A stretch of DNA of 64,000 bases, from the NCBI GenBank assembly GCA_004376055.2, contig CP049016.1:2108001-2172000 (forward strand), given 5' to 3'. Positions 46,775 through 57,058 of the stretch are shown piece after piece (the stretch's first letter is position 1; each line of letters begins with the position of its first letter). The position numbers and the translations under genes were made by a program. The stretch comes from Nitrospirales bacterium LBB_01 (GTDB lineage Bacteria > Nitrospirota > Thermodesulfovibrionia > Thermodesulfovibrionales > Magnetobacteriaceae). The notes beneath the pieces were generated by a model. It did not search any database. It had not been told where the DNA came from and saw only the letters and a program-made list of their open reading frames with translations.

Positions 46775-47845
46775 GTGGATAAAGCGAAACACATACGATT
46801 TGCACTGGTTGGCTGTGGTGCGATAGCTAATAAGCACGTAACTGCTATTGGGCGGCTTGATGACGCCTCAATTTGTGGAGCGTTTGATATTGATCCAAAG
46901 GCTGCTCAGGCTTTTTACGAAAAACATGGAATTTCGGCATACACTGACGCTCAGAAGATGATAGAAGAGACTGACCCTCACGTTTTAAATATCCTTACAC
47001 CATCTGGGCTTCACGGCGATAACATCATGGAGCTGATAAAATTTAACCGTCACTTTGTCGTAGAAAAACCGTTTGCACTGACCCTCTCTCAGATAGACAA
47101 AATTCTTGAAGAGTGTGACAAAAGAAGGATTAAGATTTTTGTAATCAAACAGAATCGTTTTAACCCGCCAATTGTAAAACTCAAAGAGGCGCTTGATAAG
47201 GGCAGATTTGGAAAACTTGTGATGGCCACCGTACGTGTCAGGTGGAGGCGGGATGATAAATACTACAAAGAAAAACCGTGGCGCGGCACATGGGCTTACG
47301 ATGGCGGGGTGCTTACTAATCAGGCAAGCCATCACATAGACATGCTGATTTGGCTTATGGGACCGGTTGAGAGCGTTATGGCAAAAACTGCCACTGCTTT
47401 AGCCGATATTGAAGCAGATGACACAGGCGTTGCCATCCTGAAATTTAAAAACGGAGCGCTTGGCATCGTTGAGGCTACAACAGCGGCGCGTCCTAAAGAC
47501 CTTGAAGGCTCTGTCAGTGTGCTTGGACAAAAGGGCACCGTAGTAGTTGGCGGTTTTTTCATGAATGAGCTTCAAACGTGGGAATTTGAGGACAGGGATG
47601 AACAGATGGATTCCGATATCTGGGAAAATTACTCAAAAGTGCCTGCTGTAGCAGCGTGGAATCACTCGGAGTTTTTCAAAGATGTTATACAAAGCCTAAC
47701 TTATGACAAACAGGGGCTTGTTGGAGGCATTGAGGGTAGAAAATCCGTAGAGTTAATTCATGCAATGTATGAATCCGTGGAGACACAAAAAGAAGTGTTT
47801 TTGTCTTTTATTCCGAAGAGGTGTAAACTGGGGGTAATCAAATGA
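46775..47845 (+). CDS. Gfo/Idh/MocA family oxidoreductase (WbpB/WlbA-like)
   Basis: 356 aa, GTG start. Rossmann motif FALVGCGAIANKH (about 9-21), EKPF (about 92-95) and YDGGVLTNQASHHIDML (about 178), as in UDP-sugar 3-dehydrogenases of the WlbA/WbpB group. With the acyltransferase that follows (4-bp overlap), it probably works on a UDP-GlcNAc uronic acid to make a 2,3-diacetamido sugar; the needed aminotransferase is not in the window. Confidence 0.82.
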   Translation: MDKAKHIRFALVGCGAIANKHVTAIGRLDDASICGAFDIDPKAAQAFYEKHGISAYTDAQKMIEETDPHVLNILTPSGLHGDNIMELIKFNRHFVVEKPFALTLSQIDKILEECDKRRIKIFVIKQNRFNPPIVKLKEALDKGRFGKLVMATVRVRWRRDDKYYKEKPWRGTWAYDGGVLTNQASHHIDMLIWLMGPVESVMAKTATALADIEADDTGVAILKFKNGALGIVEATTAARPKDLEGSVSVLGQKGTVVVGGFFMNELQTWEFEDRDEQMDSDIWENYSKVPAVAAWNHSEFFKDVIQSLTYDKQGLVGGIEGRKSVELIHAMYESVETQKEVFLSFIPKRCKLGVIK

Positions 47846-48456
47846 TAAGCAGCACGGCTATCATATATCCAAATGTGATACTTGGAGAAAATTGCACGAT
47901 TGAGGATTTTGTAATAATCGGGGTTGTTCCAACAGGATATGACGGAGAGCCGCTAGAGACTGTAATAGGGGACAATGCTGTGATTCGCTCTCACACAGTG
48001 ATTTATGCCGGTAACACAATCGGTAATAACTTTCAGACCGGCAACAAGGCAAACATCCGTGAGTTAAACCTGATTGGTCATAACGTAAGCATAGGGACAC
48101 TCACTGTGGTAGAACACCATACGGCAATAGGAAGCGGAGTAAGAATCCACTCTCAGTCCTTTATCCCGGAATTTACAATTATAGAAAATGGTGCATGGAT
48201 AGGGCCAAACGTGGTGCTGACCAATTCAAAATATCCTAATTCACCTGGCGCTAAGGAATCGTTAACCAATGTGTGTGTGCGAGAGGGAGCGGTAGTAGGG
48301 GCTAACGTAACAATTTTACCCGGTGTGGTCGTAGGGGAAAAAGCTCTCATTGGGGCGGGTTCGGTAGTAGTAAAACACGTCCCTGACAGAGCTGTAGTGG
48401 TAGGAAATCCGGCAAAAGCAGTTAAGAGTATTGATGAGCTACCCTATCGTGCTTAG
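47842..48456 (+). CDS. Hexapeptide-repeat acyltransferase (WbpD-like)
   Basis: 204 aa made of [LIV]-G-x4 hexapeptide turns (IIYPNVILGENCTIEDFVIIG..., VREGAVVGANVTILPGVVVGEKALIGAGSVV) that build a left-handed beta-helix. It ends VVVGNPAKAVKSI, the usual tail. It would N-acetylate the amino sugar made with the previous enzyme. ATG overlaps the previous stop (ATGA). Confidence 0.87.
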   Translation: MISSTAIIYPNVILGENCTIEDFVIIGVVPTGYDGEPLETVIGDNAVIRSHTVIYAGNTIGNNFQTGNKANIRELNLIGHNVSIGTLTVVEHHTAIGSGVRIHSQSFIPEFTIIENGAWIGPNVVLTNSKYPNSPGAKESLTNVCVREGAVVGANVTILPGVVVGEKALIGAGSVVVKHVPDRAVVVGNPAKAVKSIDELPYRA

Positions 48457-48502
48457 TTAATTTCAATTTGACAAAACCGTAAATTTGGGGTTATTTTATA
48501 CC

Positions 48503-49021
48503 ATGAACGCAGCAACCATAGAAAGAGATTTAGATTTAACTGAAATCATCAACGGAGAGGAAATCATGGGGCCTAGTCCATTTACGAGACATCAGAGGAT
48601 TATTGGTATATTGCATGACATTATACACCAACACATCAAATTAAAGAAGTTGGGAGAGGTCTATCTATCTCCGCTTGACGTAATCTTTGAAGAAGGGTTT
48701 AACAGACTTCAACCCGATATATTGTTTATCAGAAAAGAAAACCTGAGTATTGCCCAGGATTGGATACGAGGTGTACCGGATATGGTTTGTGAGGTAATAT
48801 CTTCAGGCAGCTATGAGATGGATACCGAGATTAAGAAAGCTATTTATGAAAAATACAGGGTGCCGGAGTACTGGATAGTCATGCCGGAGCCACAAACTAT
48901 TGAGATATTAACGCTTGTAGGCGATAAGTATAAACTACACTCAGTTGCAGCATTTGAGGGGTTTGTTACATCTAAAGTCATAGAAGGACTTCAAGTCAGC
49001 GTTAACGAAATATTTGAATAA
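48503..49021 (+). CDS. Uma2 family (DUF820) restriction-endonuclease-like protein
   Basis: 172 aa from ATG 48503; a TTG at 48485 gives six more residues but falls inside a promoter-like stretch (TTGACA 48468-48473, TATTTT 48492-48497). Residues from INGEEIMGPSPFTRHQRI, with LQPDILFIRKENL (Asp), PDMVCEVIS (Glu-x-x) and YRVPEYWIVMP, are the PD-(D/E)XK-like core of Uma2. Biological role unknown; the family is most abundant in cyanobacteria and often lies among unrelated genes, as here. Confidence 0.85.
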   Translation: MNAATIERDLDLTEIINGEEIMGPSPFTRHQRIIGILHDIIHQHIKLKKLGEVYLSPLDVIFEEGFNRLQPDILFIRKENLSIAQDWIRGVPDMVCEVISSGSYEMDTEIKKAIYEKYRVPEYWIVMPEPQTIEILTLVGDKYKLHSVAAFEGFVTSKVIEGLQVSVNEIFE

Positions 49022-49024
49022 CCT

Positions 49025-51178
49025 ATGTCCGAATTGAAGCGCCGTATAAATCAGCGGCTTAATCGTTTATTTCTAAAACTCAGGGATTTTTTTCTACCAA
49101 CCTCAACAAGTAAAGCTATTAGAATCACCAAAAGATTCATTACCACTAAACCTGATAAACAAAACTGCTGCAAACAAATAGTTTACACCTTAAAGCATAA
49201 ATTTAACGCTCTGGGCTCTGGATGGACAGAGGTTAAACACGGCACAAAGTGCAAAGGGCTTCACGGTAATCGTTATAACTCAGGTAAACCGGTTAAACCT
49301 GACATAAACGGCATGTGGTTACTAAGACAAGTTAATCTCCCCAACTTTTTTAGATCTAAGCGGCTTTGGATGCTTATAGAGGGCACTTATACTCCGATAG
49401 ACTGGCAGCTGGATTTTAAATCCGGTTACAGATGGTCTGAGCGCTCATGGTACGCGAACCTTAGAACTTCAAATAAGCCCGGAGTTGACATAAAAATCCC
49501 ATGGGAACTAGCAAGACTTCAATATTTGCCGCCGCTTGCTCTTGCCTGTTTTACAAACGGTACGAAAGAGTTTAGCCCTAAGCAGTTAGCTGCGGAGTTT
49601 CAAAATCAGGTGTTGGATTTTGCGGCAGCAAATCCACCCCGTTTTGGAGTCAATTGGGTTTGCGGTATGGATTCGGCAATTAGAGCAGCTAACTTGCTCC
49701 TTACGTATGATTTATTTACGCTTGCAGGAATTCTGTTTGGAGATGGTTTCAATAAAGCTTTTGGTCAATTGATATATGACCACGGGGTTCATATTTTAAA
49801 TAACCTTGAGTGGTCACAAAACATGAGAGCTAACCATTATCTTTCCGAGATAACAGGGCTCTTATTTATCTCAGCGTATTTACCTCAGACTGATGAGACC
49901 GATTGTTGGCTTGCCTTTTCAATTTGTGAACTCATTAATGAGGTCAATTTTCAGTTTAACAATGACGGCACTCATTTTGAATCATCGACAGCCTACCACT
50001 GTCTGTGCACAGAGTTGGTGCTCTATGCAACAGCCCTTGTTATTGGGATTTGTAAGACTGAGCGGATTAATGCTCTAAAAAACTATAACCACACGCTTCA
50101 CAGAGTGTATCCAAAACTTTTGCCGCCCCCTATAAAACTCTACCCGCTTAAGCTAACCGGTTTGCTTACGCCATTTCCGCCTGAATATTTTACTAAATTG
50201 CACAAGATGAGAATTTTTATAACAGATATTCTAAAACCCATCGGCATTGGAAAAATTCCGCAAATAGGTGACAATGACAGCGGAAGACTCTTTAAACTTT
50301 CAACCAAATTTAAAACCATGAGCACGGACGAGGCCGTTAAAACGTATAAAAATCTTGAGGGTTTTAGTGCAAAGGATGACGGTGAAACCTTTCTTGATGA
50401 GGAAAGCCCTGATTATAACGGAGTAATTTCTGCTTTTAAGGGGCTATTTAGCCCTGAGCAAACTAATGACACAGAGACCATTATAATCAGAAACTATACA
50501 GGTGGAGTTGTAATTCCGCAAGAAGCTTACATTTCAAATTCACAGCTTATGGAATATGGCACACCTGATGATTTCCATGCTCTGATTAACGAATTTAACA
50601 ACTGTGACGATACTCACAGAGATACAGTGCTCATACCGGTTAAAAATGCAGAGACATTAAACAAATTGACTCTAAGAGCATATCCTGATTTTGGCCTCTA
50701 CATTATCAAAGGTGATGGATTATATATGGCTCTGCGATGCTGCAAGATAGACAGCAGGTATAACGGAGCACATGCTCATAATGATCAGTTATCTGTAGAG
50801 CTGACCGTTGATGGGGTAGAAATATTCAAGGACCCTGGAGGTTATTTATATACGCCTGAGCCTCAGATGAGAAATCGCTTTAGATGTGTATCAGCGCATT
50901 TTGCTCCTCAGCTTGAGTCAGGGAGAGAACCTGGGGATTTATCGCAAGGGCTTTTTGAGTTAAGAGACAGAAGCCGTTCAGAGTGTATTTATTTTGGCGC
51001 ACGCGGTTTTGCCGGAGTTCACTATGGATTTGGAGCAGCCATATACAGAGTGGTAGTGCTTAGCTCATGCAATATAGAGATTCTGGATTTTTATAAGGGC
51101 ACTGAACCAATCAGAAAACTTTCGAAAGAGGACATCAACAACATGGACTTTTCAAAGAGCTACGGAGTCTTGCAGTAA
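49025..51178 (+). CDS. Heparinase II/III family protein (putative polysaccharide lyase)
   Basis: 717 aa. The middle part (about 90-330; WELARLQYLPPLALA, NWVCGMDSAIRAANLL, NMRANHYLSEITGLLF, GTHFESSTAYHCL) is the alpha-toroid of alginate-lyase-like/heparinase proteins, and the C-terminal part (about 470-710; YNGAHAHNDQLSVELTVDGVEIFKDPGGYLYTPEP) is the heparinase II/III beta domain. No signal peptide is visible; a basic N-terminus only. Such genes are common in capsule and exopolysaccharide clusters, which agrees with the two sugar-modifying genes upstream. Confidence 0.88.
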   Translation: MSELKRRINQRLNRLFLKLRDFFLPTSTSKAIRITKRFITTKPDKQNCCKQIVYTLKHKFNALGSGWTEVKHGTKCKGLHGNRYNSGKPVKPDINGMWLLRQVNLPNFFRSKRLWMLIEGTYTPIDWQLDFKSGYRWSERSWYANLRTSNKPGVDIKIPWELARLQYLPPLALACFTNGTKEFSPKQLAAEFQNQVLDFAAANPPRFGVNWVCGMDSAIRAANLLLTYDLFTLAGILFGDGFNKAFGQLIYDHGVHILNNLEWSQNMRANHYLSEITGLLFISAYLPQTDETDCWLAFSICELINEVNFQFNNDGTHFESSTAYHCLCTELVLYATALVIGICKTERINALKNYNHTLHRVYPKLLPPPIKLYPLKLTGLLTPFPPEYFTKLHKMRIFITDILKPIGIGKIPQIGDNDSGRLFKLSTKFKTMSTDEAVKTYKNLEGFSAKDDGETFLDEESPDYNGVISAFKGLFSPEQTNDTETIIIRNYTGGVVIPQEAYISNSQLMEYGTPDDFHALINEFNNCDDTHRDTVLIPVKNAETLNKLTLRAYPDFGLYIIKGDGLYMALRCCKIDSRYNGAHAHNDQLSVELTVDGVEIFKDPGGYLYTPEPQMRNRFRCVSAHFAPQLESGREPGDLSQGLFELRDRSRSECIYFGARGFAGVHYGFGAAIYRVVVLSSCNIEILDFYKGTEPIRKLSKEDINNMDFSKSYGVLQ

Positions 51179-51262
51179 AACCCTGATTTCTGCCCTTGTT
51201 TTTTTAGTTTAATTAAAGTTAAGCTACCGAATTAATGGCGAACAATAAAGGGGGTATTTTAT

Positions 51263-53134
51263 ATGTCAAAGGTGTTTTTAGAAAATGTAAAATTTAGAAA
51301 TAAACTTGTATTAATGCTGATAGTACCTTTTTTGTGTTTGGTATATTTTTCACTAAGCATATTTATTGATAAAGTCGACGTCTTAAACCGCATGGAGGCG
51401 TTGACAAAGCTCTCGGCTCTTGCCGTAAATGTTAGTGAAGTTGTGCACGAGCTTCAAAAGGAGCGCGGTAATTCAGCCGGGTTTATGGGCAGTAAGGGAG
51501 CAAAATTCGGCCCAGAGTTAAAAGCCCAGAGAGCTGAAACGGATAAGAAGTTACACAAGTTAACGGAATATTTAAAAAACTTTGACGCCGCTTATTATGG
51601 TGATGCCTTTAACACTGATTTAAAAGGGATGGCGGATAATCTAAACGCTCTGAATAACAAAAGAAGTTCTATTGATTCATTAAGCATGGGATTACCGGAG
51701 GCATTAGGCTACTATACGGGAACAATAGCAAAGATGCTATATCTCATAGGCGGTATGTCAAAACTTACAGAAAACGCTGAATTATCTCACAATGTGTCGG
51801 CTTACGTGAATTTTCTTCAGGCAAAGGAGCGGACTGGTCAGGAACGGGCTGTAATGAGTAATACATTTTCAGCAGATAAATTTGCCGATGGAATATACTT
51901 CAAATTTGTGTCCCTTGTATCTGCTCAAAACGTATTTATTGATGTGTTTAATTCCTTTGCAACAAAAGAAGAACAGGAGTTTTATAAGAGTAAAGTCACG
52001 GGCGCTGTGGTAAATGAAGTGGAGCGCATGAGAAAAGCAGCAATAGATAAGGCCCACGAGGGAAACTTTGGCATAGACCCATTGTATTGGTTTAAGACCA
52101 TAACTGAGAAGATTAACATAATGAAAGAGGTGGAGGATAAATTATCAAAAGATTTAAATAACTGCGCTTTGGATTTAAAGGGCAAGGCTAAAAACCAATT
52201 GACTGTTCTTCTTGTAGTAATAGCCGTATCATTTGCATTATCAATATTGTTTGCTTACATGATAATGAGAGGCGTGTTGCAACAAATTGGGGGAGAACCT
52301 GCCATTGTATCTGGAATAACCAAACAGGTGGCAAGCGGCGATTTGACGATAGACACCACAAAACATTGCACAGGGCTTTACAGGGCAGTGCTTGACATGA
52401 CAGAAAATCTAAAGAAGATAGTTATAGACGTTAAAGACATCTCAGATGAGGTGGGAGGTGGCAGCAGGCAATTAAGCGACACAGCGGCAAAAACCTCTGA
52501 GGGTGCCGCAGAGCAGGCATCAAGTGTTGAGGAGACCTCAGCATCCGTAGAGCAGATGGCAGCAAGTATCAAGAAAAATGCCGAAAACGCTGTAGAAACA
52601 GAAAAAATTGCAATCTCAATAGCCAAAGATGCTATAGAAGCCGGTGAGGCCGTGATGCAGTCAGTTGAGTCTATGAAATCAATAGCTGAAAGGGTCATAG
52701 TTATAGATGATATTGCAAGACAGACTAACCTACTGGCTTTAAATGCGGCAATAGAGGCGGCACGAGCGGGTGAATATGGAAAGGGATTTGCCGTGGTTGC
52801 CTCTGAGGTAAGAAAGTTGGCGGAAAGAAGCCAAGCAGCAGCCGGACAAATCAATACAATATCAGCCTCAAGCATTCAGATAGCAGAAAAAACCGGCACC
52901 CTGCTGAAGGCTCTTGTCCCTGATATTCAGAAAACGGCAGAACTCGTTCAGGAGATAACTGCCTCAAGCAGAGAGCTTGACATTGGAGCAGATCAGATAA
53001 ACAAAGCAATTTCACAATTAGACCAGGTGATACAACAAAACGCCAGCATGTCTGAGGAGTTATCAGCTACGGCAGAGGACCTGTCATCACAGGCTGTGCA
53101 GCTTCAGGATTCTATGGCTTTTTTCAAAACGTAA
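51263..53134 (+). CDS. Methyl-accepting chemotaxis protein with NIT sensor domain
   Basis: 623 aa. TM1 (about 14-35), a periplasmic helical region of the nitrate/nitrite-sensing NIT type (about 40-300; [20 protein letters not shown]), TM2 (about 313-337; [21 protein letters not shown]), a HAMP-like segment, then the signalling coiled coil with the conserved tip [31 protein letters not shown] (about 490). It passes a signal to CheA/CheW. SD AAAGGGGG. No che genes nearby. Confidence 0.93.
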   Translation: MSKVFLENVKFRNKLVLMLIVPFLCLVYFSLSIFIDKVDVLNRMEALTKLSALAVNVSEVVHELQKERGNSAGFMGSKGAKFGPELKAQRAETDKKLHKLTEYLKNFDAAYYGDAFNTDLKGMADNLNALNNKRSSIDSLSMGLPEALGYYTGTIAKMLYLIGGMSKLTENAELSHNVSAYVNFLQAKERTGQERAVMSNTFSADKFADGIYFKFVSLVSAQNVFIDVFNSFATKEEQEFYKSKVTGAVVNEVERMRKAAIDKAHEGNFGIDPLYWFKTITEKINIMKEVEDKLSKDLNNCALDLKGKAKNQLTVLLVVIAVSFALSILFAYMIMRGVLQQIGGEPAIVSGITKQVASGDLTIDTTKHCTGLYRAVLDMTENLKKIVIDVKDISDEVGGGSRQLSDTAAKTSEGAAEQASSVEETSASVEQMAASIKKNAENAVETEKIAISIAKDAIEAGEAVMQSVESMKSIAERVIVIDDIARQTNLLALNAAIEAARAGEYGKGFAVVASEVRKLAERSQAAAGQINTISASSIQIAEKTGTLLKALVPDIQKTAELVQEITASSRELDIGADQINKAISQLDQVIQQNASMSEELSATAEDLSSQAVQLQDSMAFFKT

Positions 53135-53168
53135 GAGGCTTTAGGTGTCAAAAACCTGTTTACTGGAG

Positions 53169-56100
53169 TTATACCATTGATGGTTCTACTTTTGCAAACT
53201 CCAAGGATATGACTTTTGACACACCGGGTGTCTCGGTTGTAATTCCGTAAATATAGTCTGCGACCTCCATAGTTGTCCTATTATGGGTTATCAGGATAAA
53301 CTGGGTTTTTTCAGACATTTTTACAATCATCTCGGCAAAGCGTCTTGTGTTCGCCTCATCCAGTGCAGCATCAGCCTCATCCAAAATACAAAGCGGCGTG
53401 GGCTTTATGACAAAACCGGCAAAGACCAGTGATATGGCAGAAAGCGCTTTTTCTCCGCCGGAGAGAAGGTTTATGTTCTGAAGTTTTTTGTGCGGAGGCT
53501 GCACTACTATATCTATACCGGACTCCAGTATGTTCAGTGGGTCTGTTAGAGTTAACTCTGCATACCCACCTCCAAAAAAACTTCTGAATGTCTCATTAAA
53601 TTTCGTGTTTAATTCCATAAACGCTTCAGAAAGCCGATGTTTGGTTGTCTGATTGATTTTAGATATCACCTCTCTAAGCTCAGATATGGACGTTACGAGG
53701 TCAGCCTGCTGATTAGTCAAAAAATCGTACCGCGTTTTCAACTCCTCGTATTCCTCAATGCTTGAAAGGTTAACCGGTCCCATATCATGGATTTTTTGCT
53801 TAAGAGCTGGGAACAACTCCTCATCTCCCTCTGAAAGCTCCCCAGGGTTAAGCTCATCAAGTCCCTTACCATAAGCTGTATAAACGGTGTGCTCAATATT
53901 TTCCATCTTAAGACGATCCTCAGTGCTTTTAAGATTAAGTTCATTAAGCCTCTCTTTTCCCTTATCACTGTCGTATCTGAGCAATTGGGCCTGCTTTTCA
54001 AAATCCCTTAGCTCTGTTGAAGTGTCGGATATTAGTTCCCTCTGCTGTTTGATTTTTTCCCTGAGCTGCTTGTCCTTTTCAGAGAGCGCTGTCAATGTTT
54101 CCTCATCTGATACGACCTCAAGAGCCGCTGTATCAGTTTTTTTGCTTAGCTCAGACATCTCATCGCTGACAGATTGTATCCTGCCCTCCAGAGTTTCAAC
54201 TTTACGGTTTAACGCAGCCTCCTCGCTTTTAGCTGCTCTTAGACGTTCACGCTGTTTTGTCACAGTCATTTTTTTATCCATAAGCGATGCCCTCAGTCTT
54301 TCAAGTTGAGTGCGCTTTTGCGTTGCCGTCTCTCTAAGTGAACCGATATAAGTCTCCGTATCCTCTTTGGATTTAGATACTATTGAGAGGCGTGACTCTA
54401 TTTCAGCCGTCTTAATTCTGAGTGCGGCAATTTCCTTATCGGTTTCTCCTGATTCAATCTCCATGAGGGTTAACCTTTGTTTCAATCTCTCCTTTTCATC
54501 CTCACACTTTCTTATGCTGCTTTTGGTTGCGGAAATATCTTTGTCAAGGGTAAGCAATGTTTGCTCTGTTTTTAAAATATCAGATTTGTGCGTCTCTCTC
54601 TTACTCATGGTTTCCTTTTGGCGTGCCTCAAGAACGAGCAAAGTCTCTTTTAAAGAGCTGACCTCGCTCTTCAACTCTCTGATATTTCTTAAATGTTTTA
54701 GAACTGTTCCACGTTTGCCACAAAGCACGGCCCCAGAGGGTTCTAACACTTCGCCGTCAAGTGTGACACAGTAAGTGGTAAAGCCACTATTAAGCAGTTT
54801 AAAGGCAGTATCAAGACTATCCACTATGACAAAATCACTCAGGAGCGCCCTTATCAGAGCCAAATACTCCTCAGGCGCACTAACAACGTTTAACGGGTTA
54901 ATAACATTTTCAGAAAATGCGGGAAGTTTATTAGGAAATGATTCTGAAACAAAATCAATTGAAAACAGCGCTGTCTTTTCCCATCCGCGGCTGTTTACAA
55001 AGCTGACAGCCTCAAAAAGTGTTTCCTTAGAACTTACAACATAACCTCTGATTTTTTCTGACATTGCGCTCTCTATCGCTGTCTCATATTGCCCATCCAC
55101 CGTGAGCACCTCTGAAAGCACAGTGAGCGGGCTAAATAGCTCTGTGAATTCTTTTGTGTTTTTATCCTCAGAGGTCAATTCCTGCAAAGATGTGAGCCTT
55201 GACGAGGAGGCAGCCAACTTCTCCCTAACTGCTGAGATTTCCTCACGCAGGTAGTCAACCAACTTTTCTACATTTTCAAGCTCACTCTTAAGCACTACTT
55301 TGCGCTCTGATTCTTCAGCAAATGCAGACTGTTTCTGTTTAAGGCTTGTCTCCATTGAATTAAGCTGTGTATCGTGCGCTTGTATGTCATCAACGGCTCG
55401 TTTTAGAAACTCTGTTGAGGTCTCCTTTTTTCTGGTTAATGAGGCGATAAGCGTCTGTATTGTAGATAGTTCGTTTTTAGCATTACCCATGTTTTCAGAT
55501 ATCTGAAATAGTTTCTTGTTTTTATCACGAATCTCATCCTCAGTTTCAGCAAGGGTTTTTTCAAAAGAGGAGATAAGTTTATTTTCCTCAATGGCAGCGG
55601 TCTCGATTGAGTTAATCTCCGTCTCCAGGTTTTCATAAAGCCCAGAGAGTTTCTCTAACGAGTCAATAGCGTCATCACGCTCTGAGGAGTAATCACTCTG
55701 TTGTGCCATAAGCCTTTCTGTATGCTCTGCGGAGTTTTTTATTGATGCCTTCTTTAGCGCAATATCTTTCTCAAGCTCTGAGATTTCCTTTTCAAGTTTT
55801 TGGAGGTCTTCTGTCATAGTCTCCAGAGCGTTCCTGTAACCATAAAGAATCTGAGACTTTGATTTACGCTCATCCTCAAGTGTGTTCATTGCGGATGTGA
55901 TTTCAGTGAGTTTTGTATTAACGGTCTCCGATTCCTCGGTGACTTTCAGAAACTCAGCATTCAGAGCTTGAAAATCACGTTTTGCAATTTTTAGCTCAAT
56001 AGCATTATGCTTTGCCGTGAGGGTTTTAAACAGTTCTGCCTTTTTAGCCTGTTTTTCAAGAGAGTTTATGGAGCGTTTAACCTCGGAAATAATATCGTTT

Positions 56101-56690
56101 ACCCTGTCAAGATTAACCTGAGCGCGTTCAAGTTTGGCAAGCGCCTCGGTTTTTCTTACCTTGTACTTCATAACACCTGCAACCTCCTCGATAAGAAATC
56201 GTCTCTCAGCGGGTTTGGTGTTTAGGATTTCGCTAATGCGTCCCTGTTCTAATATTGAATAACTTTTAACCTCAAGTCCAGTATCAAGAAACATCTCACG
56301 GACGTCCTTAAGGCGGTTGCGCTTTTTGTTTATCAGGTATTCGCTGTCACCGTTTCGAAACAGCCGTCTTGTAATTTCTGTCGTTTGATGGCTTTCACCA
56401 TTAGAGCCGTTTCCATTGCCGCTGTTCTCTTCGATTGCAAATGTGAGTGTGACATCAGCCATCCCCTTTGGTTTTGCCTCTGAGGTACCTGCAAAAATCA
56501 CCTCCTCCATCTTGTCGCCGCGGAGGTTTTTTGCACTCTGCTCCCCAAGTACCCATCTGAAGGCATCGACCACGTTACTTTTTCCGCAACCGTTTGGACC
56601 AACGATACAGGTTATCCCCGGGTGCATCGTAAAGGTGGTTTTATCCAAAAACGACTTAAAACCGTTTAATTCAAGACTTAATATTTTCAT
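53169..56690 (-). CDS. smc: Chromosome segregation ATPase SMC
   Basis: 1173 aa from the ATG at 56690 (MKILSLELNGFKSF); an upstream in-frame ATG at 56801 adds 37 residues that do not look like SMC and would leave the conserved N-terminus internal. Walker A GPNGCGKSN (about 33), long coiled coils around the hinge (about 510-660), signature LLSGGEKALSA (about 1080) and Walker B LCILDEADAALDEAN (about 1105). It compacts and segregates chromosomes with ScpAB, which are not here. Convergent with the chemoreceptor gene. Confidence 0.97.
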   Translation of the reverse strand: MKILSLELNGFKSFLDKTTFTMHPGITCIVGPNGCGKSNVVDAFRWVLGEQSAKNLRGDKMEEVIFAGTSEAKPKGMADVTLTFAIEENSGNGNGSNGESHQTTEITRRLFRNGDSEYLINKKRNRLKDVREMFLDTGLEVKSYSILEQGRISEILNTKPAERRFLIEEVAGVMKYKVRKTEALAKLERAQVNLDRVNDIISEVKRSINSLEKQAKKAELFKTLTAKHNAIELKIAKRDFQALNAEFLKVTEESETVNTKLTEITSAMNTLEDERKSKSQILYGYRNALETMTEDLQKLEKEISELEKDIALKKASIKNSAEHTERLMAQQSDYSSERDDAIDSLEKLSGLYENLETEINSIETAAIEENKLISSFEKTLAETEDEIRDKNKKLFQISENMGNAKNELSTIQTLIASLTRKKETSTEFLKRAVDDIQAHDTQLNSMETSLKQKQSAFAEESERKVVLKSELENVEKLVDYLREEISAVREKLAASSSRLTSLQELTSEDKNTKEFTELFSPLTVLSEVLTVDGQYETAIESAMSEKIRGYVVSSKETLFEAVSFVNSRGWEKTALFSIDFVSESFPNKLPAFSENVINPLNVVSAPEEYLALIRALLSDFVIVDSLDTAFKLLNSGFTTYCVTLDGEVLEPSGAVLCGKRGTVLKHLRNIRELKSEVSSLKETLLVLEARQKETMSKRETHKSDILKTEQTLLTLDKDISATKSSIRKCEDEKERLKQRLTLMEIESGETDKEIAALRIKTAEIESRLSIVSKSKEDTETYIGSLRETATQKRTQLERLRASLMDKKMTVTKQRERLRAAKSEEAALNRKVETLEGRIQSVSDEMSELSKKTDTAALEVVSDEETLTALSEKDKQLREKIKQQRELISDTSTELRDFEKQAQLLRYDSDKGKERLNELNLKSTEDRLKMENIEHTVYTAYGKGLDELNPGELSEGDEELFPALKQKIHDMGPVNLSSIEEYEELKTRYDFLTNQQADLVTSISELREVISKINQTTKHRLSEAFMELNTKFNETFRSFFGGGYAELTLTDPLNILESGIDIVVQPPHKKLQNINLLSGGEKALSAISLVFAGFVIKPTPLCILDEADAALDEANTRRFAEMIVKMSEKTQFILITHNRTTMEVADYIYGITTETPGVSKVISLEFAKVEPSMV

Positions 56691-57058
56691 TGCAAATTGC
56701 GCTTCTTTATTGAATCGTGTGTCTGTATTGTACAGAGTGAAGATGAGGAGCGTCAAGGTTTCAAGGGTATTTTGAAAAAATTCATTGTAGAATAACACCA
56801 AAAAAAATTTGTTTACAAGCAGAAAAATTTTTATGCTTTATTGTATAATAGCAAAAAAATTATCACGTCATTGAGAAAAAGAGAGAGGGAAAGTAGAGCC
56901 TATAAAATTAATTTATATGTTAATCAGTTTTTTTTATTTGACCAAAAGACGCTATATTTAATAGAGTGTAGCGATAGTTTGAAAAGGGGTTTTGACGCAA
57001 AGGGGTTTTAAAGCAGGAATCTCTTTCACATTAATAAATATCATAGCAGGAGGTAATT
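56691..57058. other. 368-bp divergent intergenic region upstream of dsrA
   Basis: Between smc (-) and dsrA (+). AT-rich. It holds two direct copies of AAAGGGGTTTT (56983-56993 and 56999-57009) and the strong dsrA SD GGAGG just before 57059. I could not find a convincing sigma70 promoter with normal spacing. No ORF supported. Confidence 0.55.
56983..57009 (+). promoter_or_regulatory. Direct repeat AAAGGGGTTTT x2 in the dsrA leader
   Basis: Two identical 11-base units at 56983 and 56999, starts 16 bp apart, 50-76 bp before the dsrA start. Possible binding site for a regulator of sulfite reductase; no known match claimed. Confidence 0.35.

Noticed and set aside
56691-56801. 37-residue N-terminal extension of SMC
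   Set aside because: The conserved SMC start MKILSLELNGFKSF is at 56690; the extension is hydrophobic and overlaps the intergenic region.
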